DNA of 64,000 nucleotides, from contig NZ_JAVXZY010000002.1 in the NCBI RefSeq assembly GCF_032337115.1, positions 620,001-684,000 on the forward strand, given 5' to 3'. This stretch comes from Roseateles_C aquae (lineage in GTDB: Bacteria; Pseudomonadota; Gammaproteobacteria; Burkholderiales; Burkholderiaceae_C). Of the stretch, positions 1 through 8,041 are shown in pieces; the stretch's first letter is position 1; each line of letters opens with the position of its first letter. The notes beneath the pieces are model-generated. The model was not told where the DNA came from and made no database searches. It saw only the letters and a list, made by a program, of their open reading frames with translations. The position numbers and the translations under genes are program-made.

Positions 1-635
1 TTGGCACCAAAGCCAGGCATGCCCGGCATCGTCGGCATGCCGGGGAACAGGCCACCGGCCTGCTTCATCTGTTCCTGCATCTGCGCCAGCAGCGTCTTGG
101 ACTGCTCCATATAGTTGCCCATCAGGCCCTGCATCATTGGCGACTGGCCGCCGAGGAACTGGGTCCACAACTCAGGGCTGAAAGGCAGGCCAGCGCTTTG
201 CTCGGCAAACTTGGCCTGCAACTCGCCAAAGGTCTGCATGTTCTTCTCGAGATAGGCACCCATCACGCCCTGCATCGCGTTGCCATAGAAGCGGATGATC
301 TGCTCCAGCAGCTGCGTGGTGAACATCGGCACGCCGCCGGTTTCCTCTTCCAGGATGATTTGCAGCAGGATGGCGCGGGTGAGGTCCTCGGCCGTCTTCG
401 CATCCCGCACCTCGAAGGCAATGCCATCGAGCACCATCTTCTTCACGTCACTCAGGGTGATGTAGCTGCTGGTGTGGGTGTCGTAGAGCCGCCGATTGGG
501 GTACTTCTTGAGCACCCGCGGGCCCTTGCCCACGGCCGCCTTGGCACCGGCTGCCGCTGTCGATTCGCCTTGCTCGGCATGCTCGCCTTGTTGTTCGTCG
601 GCCTTTGCAGCCTTGCCGCGACGGGCAGTGACCAT
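1..635 (-). CDS. phaR: PhaR, polyhydroxyalkanoate synthesis repressor (3' end outside window)
   Basis: The reading frame is open from an ATG at 635 to the left edge, so the C-terminus is missing. After a low-complexity Ala/Glu/Gly-rich leader the protein shows KKYPNRRLYDT, the signature of the PhaR/PHB accumulation regulator DNA-binding domain, followed by SYITLSDVKKMV. A second conserved part runs ILEEETGGVPMFTTQLLEQ. The visible end is rich in Met, Gly and Pro. PhaR binds DNA and PHB granules and represses phasin and synthesis genes. A GGGAG ribosome-binding site lies 5 bases before the ATG. The 3-hydroxybutyrate dehydrogenase about 5 kb away fits a PHB-storing organism. Family assignment is firm; full length is unknown. 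Confidence 0.93.
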   Translation of the reverse strand, partial: MVTARRGKAAKADEQQGEHAEQGESTAAAGAKAAVGKGPRVLKKYPNRRLYDTHTSSYITLSDVKKMVLDGIAFEVRDAKTAEDLTRAILLQIILEEETGGVPMFTTQLLEQIIRFYGNAMQGVMGAYLEKNMQTFGELQAKFAEQSAGLPFSPELWTQFLGGQSPMMQGLMGNYMEQSKTLLAQMQEQMKQAGGLFPGMPTMPGMPGFGA

Positions 636-769
636 GAATACTCCCAGAGATAACCGTTCTGATTGCGGGGATTCTAGGAGTGCGTCAACGCCACTTCGAA
701 CGGGTTTACCCCCGCCAACAACAATCGCTGCAGCAGCGCTGCTGAAGCCAGCAGGTGCATCGAGCCAGT

Positions 770-1567
770 TCAGCGGCGTCGCGAAGTCTGCGATCCGCGG
801 CGCCAACGCAAGGCCAGCACCATGAGCCCGGTGGCCAGCAAGGCGGCCGGGCTGGGTTCGGGCACCGGCGCCGCAGGATTGATCAGGGCGAGCTGGTTGA
901 TCGCAAAATCGGTCGGCAGCCCACCCTGTGGCAGCACCCAGACCTCGATGCGCGCAATGTCGGCCTGACTGCTCTGCAGGCCGACAAAGGCGGCAGACCC
1001 GTCCTGCTGGCTCGACCAGCCGCCCACGGTGTCATAGGGGTAGGGGTTGCCGAAGCTGTCGGTGTAATGATCACTGCGCGCCAGCAATTGGCCCTGACTG
1101 TCAAAGGCCTGCAACTCAATCTGGAACGAGGTGGGGCCGGTACCGCGCTGGACCTGGAATCCCACGCCGCTGACCGGCGTCCAATTGCCGCTGATCAGAT
1201 CGCGAAAGCTGAGCGTGAGCGTGTAGCCGGTGCTGTTCCACAGCAGATGATCACCCAGCGAGAAATTGCCAGTCCAGCCGAGCCCCTCGTCCAGCCGCAG
1301 CAGTTGCGGCGTGGCCGGTGAAATCGGCGCCAGCGTCGAGCCCTGCAGCCACAAGCCTGCGGCACTCTGCCCGGCGAAGAAGATCGGGCTGATCGACGTT
1401 CCGCTGCTGCCCAGCTGTACCCAGTCAAAGCTGTCGTTGGCGCCAAGCGCGGCACGGCTGTCCACAAAGCTGGTATCGGCCACTGCGCGGGTAGACGCGC
1501 TGAGGCTGACAAGGGCAGCCAGGCTGAAGAGCGCAATATTCGAAGAAAGGCGAGAGGCGCTGGTCAT
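770..1567 (-). CDS. PEP-CTERM sorting domain protein
   Basis: This is a 265-residue exported protein. Residues 1 to about 30 form a signal peptide (SNIALFSLAALVSLSAS core, cleavage after RAVA). The mature part is Ser/Gly/Leu rich with beta-sandwich-like segments and no motif I recognise. The C-terminus has the PEP-CTERM tripartite signal: VPEPS, a hydrophobic stretch (AALLATGLMVLAL) and a final Arg cluster. Such proteins are processed by an exosortase and usually go to the cell surface or biofilm matrix; no exosortase is encoded here. The frame stays open upstream to 1888, but the ATG at 1567 has an AAGGAG site at good distance and starts the signal peptide. The extension would run through the tRNA-Val gene. 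Confidence 0.85.
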   Translation of the reverse strand: MTSASRLSSNIALFSLAALVSLSASTRAVADTSFVDSRAALGANDSFDWVQLGSSGTSISPIFFAGQSAAGLWLQGSTLAPISPATPQLLRLDEGLGWTGNFSLGDHLLWNSTGYTLTLSFRDLISGNWTPVSGVGFQVQRGTGPTSFQIELQAFDSQGQLLARSDHYTDSFGNPYPYDTVGGWSSQQDGSAAFVGLQSSQADIARIEVWVLPQGGLPTDFAINQLALINPAAPVPEPSPAALLATGLMVLALRWRRGSQTSRRR

Positions 1568-1763
1568 TGCGGAACTCCTTGGCGGCAGCTCTACCAGAGG
1601 CGCTGAGCCCTCATCAATCGGGCAGCCCAGGCAGAACAGAGCGATGCTGCGCCTGCGCCGTGGCGCTGAACATCCCTTGCTCGGTGGCCTGGATCGGCTT
1701 GAAATCTGATCACAAATCGACAGGCAGGCCAGGCAGAGCGAAGAAGCAATCGCTTTCCACGCG

Positions 1764-1807
1764 GAAAAGCAAAAAGCCCGACAGATCTGAGATCTACCGG
1801 GCTTTGC
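1764..1807 (-). terminator. Intrinsic terminator of tRNA-Val
   Basis: Read on the minus strand, GCAAAGCCCG and CGGGCTTTTTGC arms enclose a smaller AGATCT self-complementary core and end in a T-rich tail. It starts about 37 bases downstream of the tRNA-Val 3' end. Confidence 0.8.
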
Positions 1808-1843
1808 TTTGGGACTCTTGCCGAGGCAAGGCCTACCAGAATT

Positions 1844-1920
1844 TGGTAGGCGCGATTGGATTCGAACCAACGACCCCCACCATGTCAAGGTGGTGCTCTA
1901 ACCAACTGAGCTACGCGCCT
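1844..1920 (-). tRNA. tRNA-Val (anticodon GAC)
   Basis: The minus strand folds into a cloverleaf: acceptor AGGCGCG/CGCGCCT, D-arm with AGTTGGTTAGA, anticodon stem CCACC/GGTGG with loop TTGACAT giving anticodon GAC, and T-arm GGTTCGAATCC. The discriminator A and the 3' CCA are encoded, for 77 bases in total. Confidence 0.97.
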
Positions 1921-2223
1921 GAAGAGCTTCGCAGTATAGCATGCTTTTCTTGCCTTCCCAGGAAATTCGCAAAATCTTTAGCAGAACTTGCTTCCTGAGA
2001 CGCCTGCCAGCGGTACTGCGCGTCAAGCCCATGATCATACACCAGTTTTTTCAATCGCCGCAAGCAGGCACCAAAAATCGTTCAAACAGATCGACGAAAC
2101 GCCAAGCGACAGCGACGCCTTACCGCCGCCAGCCAGCGGCCTCGCGGCGCTCCGTTCAACCTCATCAGTTCAACCTCCCCGGATCACTCACTTCAGAGCA
2201 TCCAGGGCAGGCGGCCGCAAAGC
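1921..2223. other. Intergenic stretch without a recognisable gene
   Basis: These roughly 300 bases separate tRNA-Val from the end of relA. Apart from the tRNA promoter at the left end I see no conserved ORF, hairpin with T-run or repeat. The short open frames have no ribosome-binding site. Confidence 0.6.
1933..1938 (-). promoter_or_regulatory. Probable -10 box (TATACT) for tRNA-Val
   Basis: On the minus strand TATACT sits 12 bases upstream of the tRNA 5' end, a good match to TATAAT. No convincing -35 hexamer lies 16-18 bases further up, so the call rests on the -10 and its position. Confidence 0.5.
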
Positions 2224-4500
2224 TCACTTGCGCCGCGCGCTGCGCACACCGTTGACCTGCGCCACGCTGCGCAGTGCCTGAGCCAGGCGTGCCGAGTCGC
2301 TCACTTCAACCGTCAGGTTCATCCAGGAGTTCTCACCCTTGGATTGCTTGGACGGCTGCAGCTTCATCTCGGTGACGTTCATCTTCTCCTTGGCGAAGAC
2401 TTCCAGCACATCGCGCAGCAGGCCGCTGCGATCAATCGCATCGATCACGACGTCTACCGCATACACCGTGCCACCGCGGCCCTGCTTGTCGGGGCTGCGC
2501 TGCTCGCCCCAGGTGACGGCGATCACCCGCTCCCCGGCACGCTGCGCCATCTCGCGCAGATTGCTGCAATCCTTGCGGTGGATGGCCACGCCCTTGCCGC
2601 GGGTCACATAGCCGGCGATGGCGTCCGGTGGCGCCGGCCGGCAGCAGCGCGCCAGATTGGTCAGCAGCGAATCAACGCCGACCACCAGCACCCCGCCCCC
2701 CTTGCTGGCCCCGGGGCGGCTGCGGCGTTGCGCCAGCAGCTCGTCGGGATCGGGCGCAGGCTCGGGCGGGCGCAGCAGCAGCTCGATATTGCGCAGCGAG
2801 TATTCGTCCTTGCCGACCACCTCGAACAGCGCGTCAGCATTCTTGAAGCCCAGCCGCGAGGCGAGTTCTTCCAGCTTGATCGCCGTCTTGCCTTCGCGCT
2901 GCAGGAATTTCTCGACCAGCTCGCGGCCCTTGGCAATCGTCTGCTGCTGCTGCTGGGCATTGAACCAGGCGCGCACCTTGGTGCGGCTGCGCTGGCTTTG
3001 CAGATAGCCGAGTTCCGGATTGAGCCAGTCCAGCGAGGGGCCACCCTCCTTGATCGCGGTGATCTCGACCGTCTGCCCGCTCTTGAGTGCCGTGTTCAGC
3101 GGCACCATCTGGCCATCGACCTTGGCGCCGCGGCAGCGATGGCCGAGGTCGGTGTGCACCTGGTAGGCGAAGTCTACCGGGGTCGAGCCGGCACTCAGCT
3201 CGACGATGGCCGCCTGGGGCGTGAAGACATAGATGCGATCGTCAAAGGCGGCCGCCTGCGCGCCCTCGCCTTCAACGAAATCGCGCTCCCAGGCCAGCAG
3301 CTGGCGCAGCACCGCCTTGCGCGCCTGTGCCACTTGTTCTTCGAAATCACCCGCGGCGCTGACGCCGGCATAGCCCTTGGTGCCCGCCTCCTTGTAAGCC
3401 CAGTGCGCGGCCACGCCGTGCTCGGCATGCTCGTGCATGGCGCGGGTGCGGATCTGCACCTCCATGGTCTTGCCGTCGGCACCGCTGACCACGGTATGCA
3501 GCGACTGGTAGCCATTGGGCTTGGGGCGGGCGATGTAGTCGTCGAACTCGCCGGCCACCGGCGTGTAGAGCTCGTGCAGGCGGCCCAGCGCCGTGTAGCA
3601 ATCGGCCAGCTCGGGCACGATGACGCGCAAGGCACGCAGGTCAAACACCCGTTCCAAGCTCAGGCTCTTGCCCTGCATCTTTTTCCAGATGCTGTAGAGA
3701 TGCTTGGGCCGCCCCTGCACCTGGGCGGCGATGCCCAGGGCCTGCAGCTCGCGTTCGACGGCGCAGCGTGCGGCTTCGACCCGCTGTTCGCGCTCGATCC
3801 GCTTCTCGTCCAGCGCACGCGCAATCTCGCGGTATTTCTCGGGCTCAAGAAAGCGGAAGGACAAGTCCTCCAGCTCCCATTTCATCTGCCAGATGCCCAA
3901 CCGGTTGGCCAAGGGCGCGAAGACCTGCTGTGACTCCGCCGCCAGCGCCTGCGGGCAGTCCTTTTTGCAGGCCGCGAAATAGCGCAGCGTCTGCAGCCGC
4001 GAGGCCAGGCGCAGCAGCACCACGCGCAGATCGCGTGAGAAGGCCAGCAGCATCTTGCGCACCCGCTCGGTCTGCTCCTGCAGCCGCTCATCCTCGACGC
4101 GGGCCTCGCGGGCCGCGCGTTGGATCTGCACCAGCCGCCGCGTGTGCGTCACCAGGCTCGCATAGCTGTCGCCAAAGGCCTTGGCGACGATCTCCTCGGG
4201 CTTGTTCAGGAAATCGCCGGCATAGACCAGATAGGCCGCGGCCTGCATCGCCGGCGCCGCACCAATGCCGGCCAGGATGGCGGCCACGCCATCGGCATGG
4301 CCGAGCGCATCCTCGCCGGTGTCGAGCTGTTGGGCGCTGAGCAAGGGCTCGGCAAAGGCGCGCGCGCGCTGAATCGGGTCAGGGCTTGCCTCGCCCCCCG
4401 CCACGCTGCTGGCATCGGGCAGGCGCCGCGGCAGATCGGCATCCAGCAGCGCGACGATGGGCGCCGCCTGCTCGGCATGGTGCTGCAAGCCGGTCTTCAT
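2224..4500 (-). CDS. relA: RelA, (p)ppGpp synthetase I
   Basis: The 758-residue protein has the long RelA/SpoT architecture. The N-terminal pseudo-hydrolase region lacks the HD and ED metal motifs: where SpoT would have them it reads YLVYAGDFLNKPEE. This marks a monofunctional synthetase rather than SpoT. The synthetase domain carries FDLRALRVIV, RPKPNGYQSLHTVV and EVQIRTRAMHEHAEHG, then a TGS domain (VFTPQAAIVELSAGSTPVDF), a helical/zinc-finger-like middle and a C-terminal ACT domain ending SARRK. It makes pppGpp/ppGpp on starved ribosomes. The ATG overlaps the stop of the upstream hydrolase (ATGA, 4497-4500), suggesting translational coupling. The frame is open upstream to 4830 but inside the hydrolase gene. 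Confidence 0.96.
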   Translation of the reverse strand: MKTGLQHHAEQAAPIVALLDADLPRRLPDASSVAGGEASPDPIQRARAFAEPLLSAQQLDTGEDALGHADGVAAILAGIGAAPAMQAAAYLVYAGDFLNKPEEIVAKAFGDSYASLVTHTRRLVQIQRAAREARVEDERLQEQTERVRKMLLAFSRDLRVVLLRLASRLQTLRYFAACKKDCPQALAAESQQVFAPLANRLGIWQMKWELEDLSFRFLEPEKYREIARALDEKRIEREQRVEAARCAVERELQALGIAAQVQGRPKHLYSIWKKMQGKSLSLERVFDLRALRVIVPELADCYTALGRLHELYTPVAGEFDDYIARPKPNGYQSLHTVVSGADGKTMEVQIRTRAMHEHAEHGVAAHWAYKEAGTKGYAGVSAAGDFEEQVAQARKAVLRQLLAWERDFVEGEGAQAAAFDDRIYVFTPQAAIVELSAGSTPVDFAYQVHTDLGHRCRGAKVDGQMVPLNTALKSGQTVEITAIKEGGPSLDWLNPELGYLQSQRSRTKVRAWFNAQQQQQTIAKGRELVEKFLQREGKTAIKLEELASRLGFKNADALFEVVGKDEYSLRNIELLLRPPEPAPDPDELLAQRRSRPGASKGGGVLVVGVDSLLTNLARCCRPAPPDAIAGYVTRGKGVAIHRKDCSNLREMAQRAGERVIAVTWGEQRSPDKQGRGGTVYAVDVVIDAIDRSGLLRDVLEVFAKEKMNVTEMKLQPSKQSKGENSWMNLTVEVSDSARLAQALRSVAQVNGVRSARRK

Positions 4501-5363
4501 GCCTTGTTCAGAAAGCCTTCCACCAGGGCAATCTGTTCGGCCGCCACCAGCGTCGGCGCATGACCGACACCCGGCAGCTCGTGCAGCGTGGCGCGCGGGC
4601 CGCGCTGCGTCATCGCCTCGGCCGTCTCGCGGCTGAGCAGATCGGAGTCGGCGCCACGCAGCAGCAGGGCCTCGCAGCGCAGATGATCGTAGGCGGCCCA
4701 CAGCGCGGCCTCGCCGGCAGCGGCCAGCTCGGGCGTCACCGCGGCAAAGGGCACGGCGATGCGCGGGTCGTAATGCAGGCGCAGCTTGCCATCGACGGCG
4801 CGGAACATCGGTCGCGACAGGGCCAGCCACTGCTCGGCGCTGTGCGGCCCAAAGCCCTGCGAGATCCCTTGCAGATACGCGGCGCCCTGCTCGGCGGTTT
4901 CAAACTCGACCGGCTGGCCCAGATAGCTGCCGATGCGCTGCAAGGCCTCGTAGCGGATCGAGGGGCCCACATCGTTCAGCACCAGCCGGCGCACCGGACT
5001 GCCCGGCAGAGCAGCCAGCCCCAGGCCGATCAGCCCGCCCATCGAGGTGCCGACCCAGTCGACCTGCTCGACGTCCAGCCGCGCCAGCAGGCTGACCATA
5101 TCGGCCACATAGTTCGGGATCTGGTAATGCGCCGGATTGGCCAGCCAGTCGGAGCGGCCGCGGCCGACCACATCGGGGCAGATAACGCGGTACTGCGCGC
5201 TCAGGCGGCGGGCCAGGGCGTCGAAGTCGCGGCCCTGGCGGGCCAGGCCATGGACGCAGACCAGCACACGCGGGTTGTCACGCTGCCCCCACTCCCAGTA
5301 GGCCATCCGATGCAGACCCGCCGGGCCCAGGCATTGCAGCGATTTCAGCAAGGGTTCAGACAT
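4497..5363 (-). CDS. Alpha/beta hydrolase
   Basis: This 288-residue cytoplasmic protein has the alpha/beta-hydrolase fold markers. An HG oxyanion motif (VCVHGLARQG), PDVVGRGRSDW, the nucleophile elbow GTSMGG, a late acidic residue in LRGADSDLL and the catalytic His in GVGHAP give a full Ser-Asp-His triad. There is no signal peptide. The substrate cannot be read from sequence; esterase, epoxide-hydrolase-like and C-C hydrolase relatives share these motifs. It overlaps relA by ATGA and is divergent from bdhA, so a lipid or PHB oligomer ester role is possible but is inference only. Confidence 0.85.
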   Translation of the reverse strand: MSEPLLKSLQCLGPAGLHRMAYWEWGQRDNPRVLVCVHGLARQGRDFDALARRLSAQYRVICPDVVGRGRSDWLANPAHYQIPNYVADMVSLLARLDVEQVDWVGTSMGGLIGLGLAALPGSPVRRLVLNDVGPSIRYEALQRIGSYLGQPVEFETAEQGAAYLQGISQGFGPHSAEQWLALSRPMFRAVDGKLRLHYDPRIAVPFAAVTPELAAAGEAALWAAYDHLRCEALLLRGADSDLLSRETAEAMTQRGPRATLHELPGVGHAPTLVAAEQIALVEGFLNKA

Positions 5364-5482
5364 TGTTTGTATCCTCAGGCATCCGCCCTCGACGTCTGCC
5401 TGCTGTCACACGGCAAGTCCAAGGGGCTGGCCTGATCCATTGTCTACGAAGCTTCACCCAACTTTCGGAAGGAATCCTGCAT

Positions 5483-6253
5483 ATGTTGAAAGGCAAAACC
5501 GCCTTGGTCACCGGCTCGACCAGCGGCATCGGTCTGGGCATCGCCCTCTCACTGGCCCGCCAAGGTGTGAACATCGTGCTCAATGGCTTTGGCGATGTTG
5601 AAGGCCCCAAGGCCGAAGTTGCAGCCCTGGGGGTCAAGGTCGGCTATCACGGTGCCGACATGAGCAAGCCCGAGCAGATCGCCGAGATGATGAGCTATAT
5701 CGACCGCGAATTCGGCGGCTGCGATGTTCTGGTCAACAACGCCGGCATCCAGCATGTGGCGCCGGTGCAGGACTTCCCGGTCGAGCGCTGGGACGCCATC
5801 ATCGCCATCAATCTCAGCTCGGCCTTCCACACCACAAGGCTGGCCCTGCCCGGCATGCTGGCGCGCGGCTGGGGCCGCATCATCAATCTGGCCTCGGTGC
5901 ACGGCCTGGTGGCCTCGGCGCAGAAATCGGCCTATGTGGCGGCCAAGCACGGCCTGGTCGGCTTCACCAAGGCAGTCGCGCTGGAAACGGCCACCTCGCC
6001 GGTCACCGTCAATGCGATCTGCCCCGGTTGGGTGCTGACGCCGCTGGTGCAAAAACAGGTCGACGCTCGCGCTGCCGCCGATGGCGTCGATGACGCCGAG
6101 GCCAAGCGCCGCCTGCTGGCTGAGAAGCAGCCCTCGCTGCAATTCACCACGCCGGAGCAATTGGGTGAGCTGGCCGTGTTTCTGTGCTCGGATGCGGCAG
6201 CTAATGTGCGGGGCCAGGCTTGGAGTCTGGATGGGGGGTGGACGGCGCAGTAG
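5483..6253 (+). CDS. bdhA: 3-hydroxybutyrate dehydrogenase
   Basis: A 256-residue short-chain dehydrogenase with every hallmark: TGSTSGIG dinucleotide motif near the N-terminus, NNAGIQH, catalytic Ser in NLASVHGL and YVAAKHG (Tyr-x3-Lys). The sequence closely follows D-3-hydroxybutyrate dehydrogenases, including the insert near QVDARAAADGV and the ending RGQAWSLDGGWTAQ. It interconverts 3-hydroxybutyrate and acetoacetate with NAD, the first step in using mobilised PHB. The ATG at 5483 follows GGAAGGA; upstream in-frame sequence reaches back to 5363 without a better site. The gene is divergent from the hydrolase-relA pair and is followed by a hairpin cluster. Confidence 0.93.
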   Translation: MLKGKTALVTGSTSGIGLGIALSLARQGVNIVLNGFGDVEGPKAEVAALGVKVGYHGADMSKPEQIAEMMSYIDREFGGCDVLVNNAGIQHVAPVQDFPVERWDAIIAINLSSAFHTTRLALPGMLARGWGRIINLASVHGLVASAQKSAYVAAKHGLVGFTKAVALETATSPVTVNAICPGWVLTPLVQKQVDARAAADGVDDAEAKRRLLAEKQPSLQFTTPEQLGELAVFLCSDAAANVRGQAWSLDGGWTAQ

Positions 6254-6260
6254 TGATGGA

Positions 6261-6346
6261 GCCCCTCGTCCAGCGGGTACGCTGGACGGTCCCCCGAGGG
6301 GACGGCCTCCGCTGGAGGCCATCGCGGGCCGGCTTGGGAGCGGCCC
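6261..6346. repeat. Cluster of four consecutive hairpins between convergent genes
   Basis: Four inverted repeats lie head to tail: 6267-6275/6280-6288 (9-bp perfect stem, CGTCCAGCG), 6289-6294/6298-6303 (GTCCCC), 6304-6310/6314-6320 (GGCCTCC) and 6326-6331/6341-6346 (GGGCCG). GCCCCTCG at 6261 can also pair with CGAGGGG at 6295-6301. No T-run follows. It sits between bdhA and the convergent SIMPL gene, so it may stop transcription from both sides or be a dispersed palindromic repeat. Confidence 0.7.
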
Positions 6347-6357
6347 GATGGGAGCCT

Positions 6358-7068
6358 CTACTTCGTCATCACGACGACGCCGGTGACGTTGACGCTCACC
6401 GTGGCCTTGCCGGCTTCGACGGGCAGGGCTTCGTCTTGGACGGCCATGGCGGTTTTCAGGCGCGGGGCGGCGGCCATGGCGTAGGGCATGGCGTCCTGGG
6501 TGTTGACGCTGACTTCGCCGATCTGATAGCTGCCGTAGCCGAACTGGCGGGCGTAGTCGCCGGCCTTGGCCTTGAAGCGGGCGATGGCCTGGGCGACGAC
6601 CTCGGCCTCATGCTTTTCGCGCGCCTCGCGAGACAGATTGAAGCTGACACGCGCGATGCTCATCGAGTTGATGCGACCGGTCAGCTGCGAGATTGCCAGC
6701 TGATCGCGGCCTTCAACCAGCAGTTCCACCGTGCCCTGCCAGCCGGCGATGCCGTTGCCGCCGTTCTTGTAGCGCGGGTAGATCGAGAAATTGCCGGTCT
6801 GCACCTCGACCTGGCCCGGCTTGGCAATCTTCTTGGCCTCGGCCAGCGCGGCGTCCAGCGCCAGCTTCAACGCGTTCTGCACCGCGGTGGCATCGGCACC
6901 GTCCTTGCTGGTGGAGAAAGCCAGGCTGATGGTGTCGCGCGGCACCTCGATCTGCGCGGTGGCGCTGAGATTCAGCGCATCACGGCGCGGTGCCGGGTCG
7001 GCCTGGGCATTGGACGCCACCGCGGCGAGGCTTGAAGCGGCCAGCAAAAGCGTGAGAAATTGTTTCAT
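6358..7068 (-). CDS. SIMPL domain (DUF541) periplasmic protein
   Basis: This 236-residue protein starts with a signal peptide (MKQFLTLLLAASSLAAVASNAQA, cleavage near residue 23). The mature part begins with LNLSATAQIEVPRDTISLAFSTS, typical of the SIMPL/DUF541 family, and has the conserved middle VEVQTGNFSIYPRY and the late segment VNVTGVVVMTK. Family members are periplasmic or outer-membrane-associated with poorly defined roles, some linked to oxidative stress. It stands alone, convergent with bdhA and divergent from ompR. The ATG at 7068 directly begins the signal peptide. Confidence 0.88.
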   Translation of the reverse strand: MKQFLTLLLAASSLAAVASNAQADPAPRRDALNLSATAQIEVPRDTISLAFSTSKDGADATAVQNALKLALDAALAEAKKIAKPGQVEVQTGNFSIYPRYKNGGNGIAGWQGTVELLVEGRDQLAISQLTGRINSMSIARVSFNLSREAREKHEAEVVAQAIARFKAKAGDYARQFGYGSYQIGEVSVNTQDAMPYAMAAAPRLKTAMAVQDEALPVEAGKATVSVNVTGVVVMTK

Positions 7069-7178
7069 CGAAATCCTCTGAGTCGGTGCACCCTGCGGCG
7101 CAGGTTCTAGCCGAACCAGCTTAGCGCGCCGCTGACGGCAGCGGTTGACCCGCGGCAGAAAATGGCCTGCACCAAGTT

Positions 7179-7194
7179 GTTACCGAGCTGTAAC
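7179..7194. promoter_or_regulatory. Candidate operator upstream of ompR
   Basis: GTTAC at 7179-7183 and GTAAC at 7190-7194 form an inverted repeat with a 6-base core, and a further GTTAC occurs at 7248-7252. These lie 75 and 17 bases before the ompR start. OmpR-type regulators bind repeats containing GTAAC-like half sites, so autoregulation is possible. This is inference from pattern only. Confidence 0.3.
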
Positions 7195-7268
7195 GCCTGG
7201 CGCCGGACGGTGAAAGGCGGCGCCAAATCGCCGCCACAATGCCGTTGTTACAAATTCCGGAGTAGTTC

Positions 7269-7991
7269 ATGAGCAGCAACCGAGCCAATCGCATCCTGGT
7301 GGTCGACGACGACGCCCGCATCCGCGATCTGCTGCGCCGCTATCTGGCGCAAGAGGGCTTTGAGGTGCTGCTGGCCGAAGACAGCAAGGCGCTGAACAAA
7401 CAGCTGACCCGCGAAACGGTGGACCTGATCGTGCTCGACCTGATGCTGCCCGGCGAGGACGGCCTGTCGATCTGCCGCCGCCTGCGCGCGGCCAATGACA
7501 ACACGCCCATCATCATGCTGACGGCCAAGGTCGAGGAAGTCGACCGCATCGTCGGCCTGGAGGTCGGTGCCGACGACTACCTGGCCAAGCCTTTCAACCC
7601 ACGCGAACTGCTGGCCCGCATCAACGCGGTGCTGCGCCGCCGCCCGGCGCTGGAAGCGCCCGGCGCGCCAAGCAAGGAACCGATGACGGTCACCTTCGGT
7701 CCCTTCGAGTTCGATCTGGCGCTGCGCCGCCTGTCCAAGAACGGCGAATTGCTGTCGCTGACCACCGGCGAGTTCTCCATGCTCAAGGCCCTGGTGCGCC
7801 ATCCGCGCCAGCCGCTGTCGCGTGACAAGCTGGCCCAGCTGGCGCGCGGCCGCGAATTCGAACCGTTTGACCGCAGCCTGGACGTGCAGATTTCGCGTCT
7901 GCGCAAGCTGCTCGAGGCCGACCCGGCCCAGCCACGCTACATTCAGACCGTCTGGGGCGTCGGTTATGTCTTCGTGCCGGAAGAGACCTGA
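7269..7991 (+). CDS. ompR: OmpR-family response regulator
   Basis: This 240-residue two-domain regulator has a receiver domain at about 8-125. Its acidic pair is in VVDDD, the phospho-acceptor is Asp57 in IVLDLMLPGEDG, Thr is in MLTAK and Lys in YLAKPF. A winged-helix output domain follows (about 140-238: GEFSMLKALVRHPRQPLSRDKL, then VWGVGYVF). The closeness to OmpR and the EnvZ-like kinase immediately downstream support the name. In other bacteria OmpR/EnvZ controls porins and envelope stress; targets here are unknown. The ATG follows CCGGAG at a usable distance. Confidence 0.93.
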   Translation: MSSNRANRILVVDDDARIRDLLRRYLAQEGFEVLLAEDSKALNKQLTRETVDLIVLDLMLPGEDGLSICRRLRAANDNTPIIMLTAKVEEVDRIVGLEVGADDYLAKPFNPRELLARINAVLRRRPALEAPGAPSKEPMTVTFGPFEFDLALRRLSKNGELLSLTTGEFSMLKALVRHPRQPLSRDKLAQLARGREFEPFDRSLDVQISRLRKLLEADPAQPRYIQTVWGVGYVFVPEET

Positions 7992-8041
7992 AGCCCGTCA
8001 AGACCTGACCCCACCCCGCTGCCGCTGATCCCGCCCCTGCC

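Noticed and set aside
2224..4500. Bifunctional SpoT rather than RelA
   Set aside because: The hydrolase HD and ED motifs are absent; only the synthetase motifs are intact.
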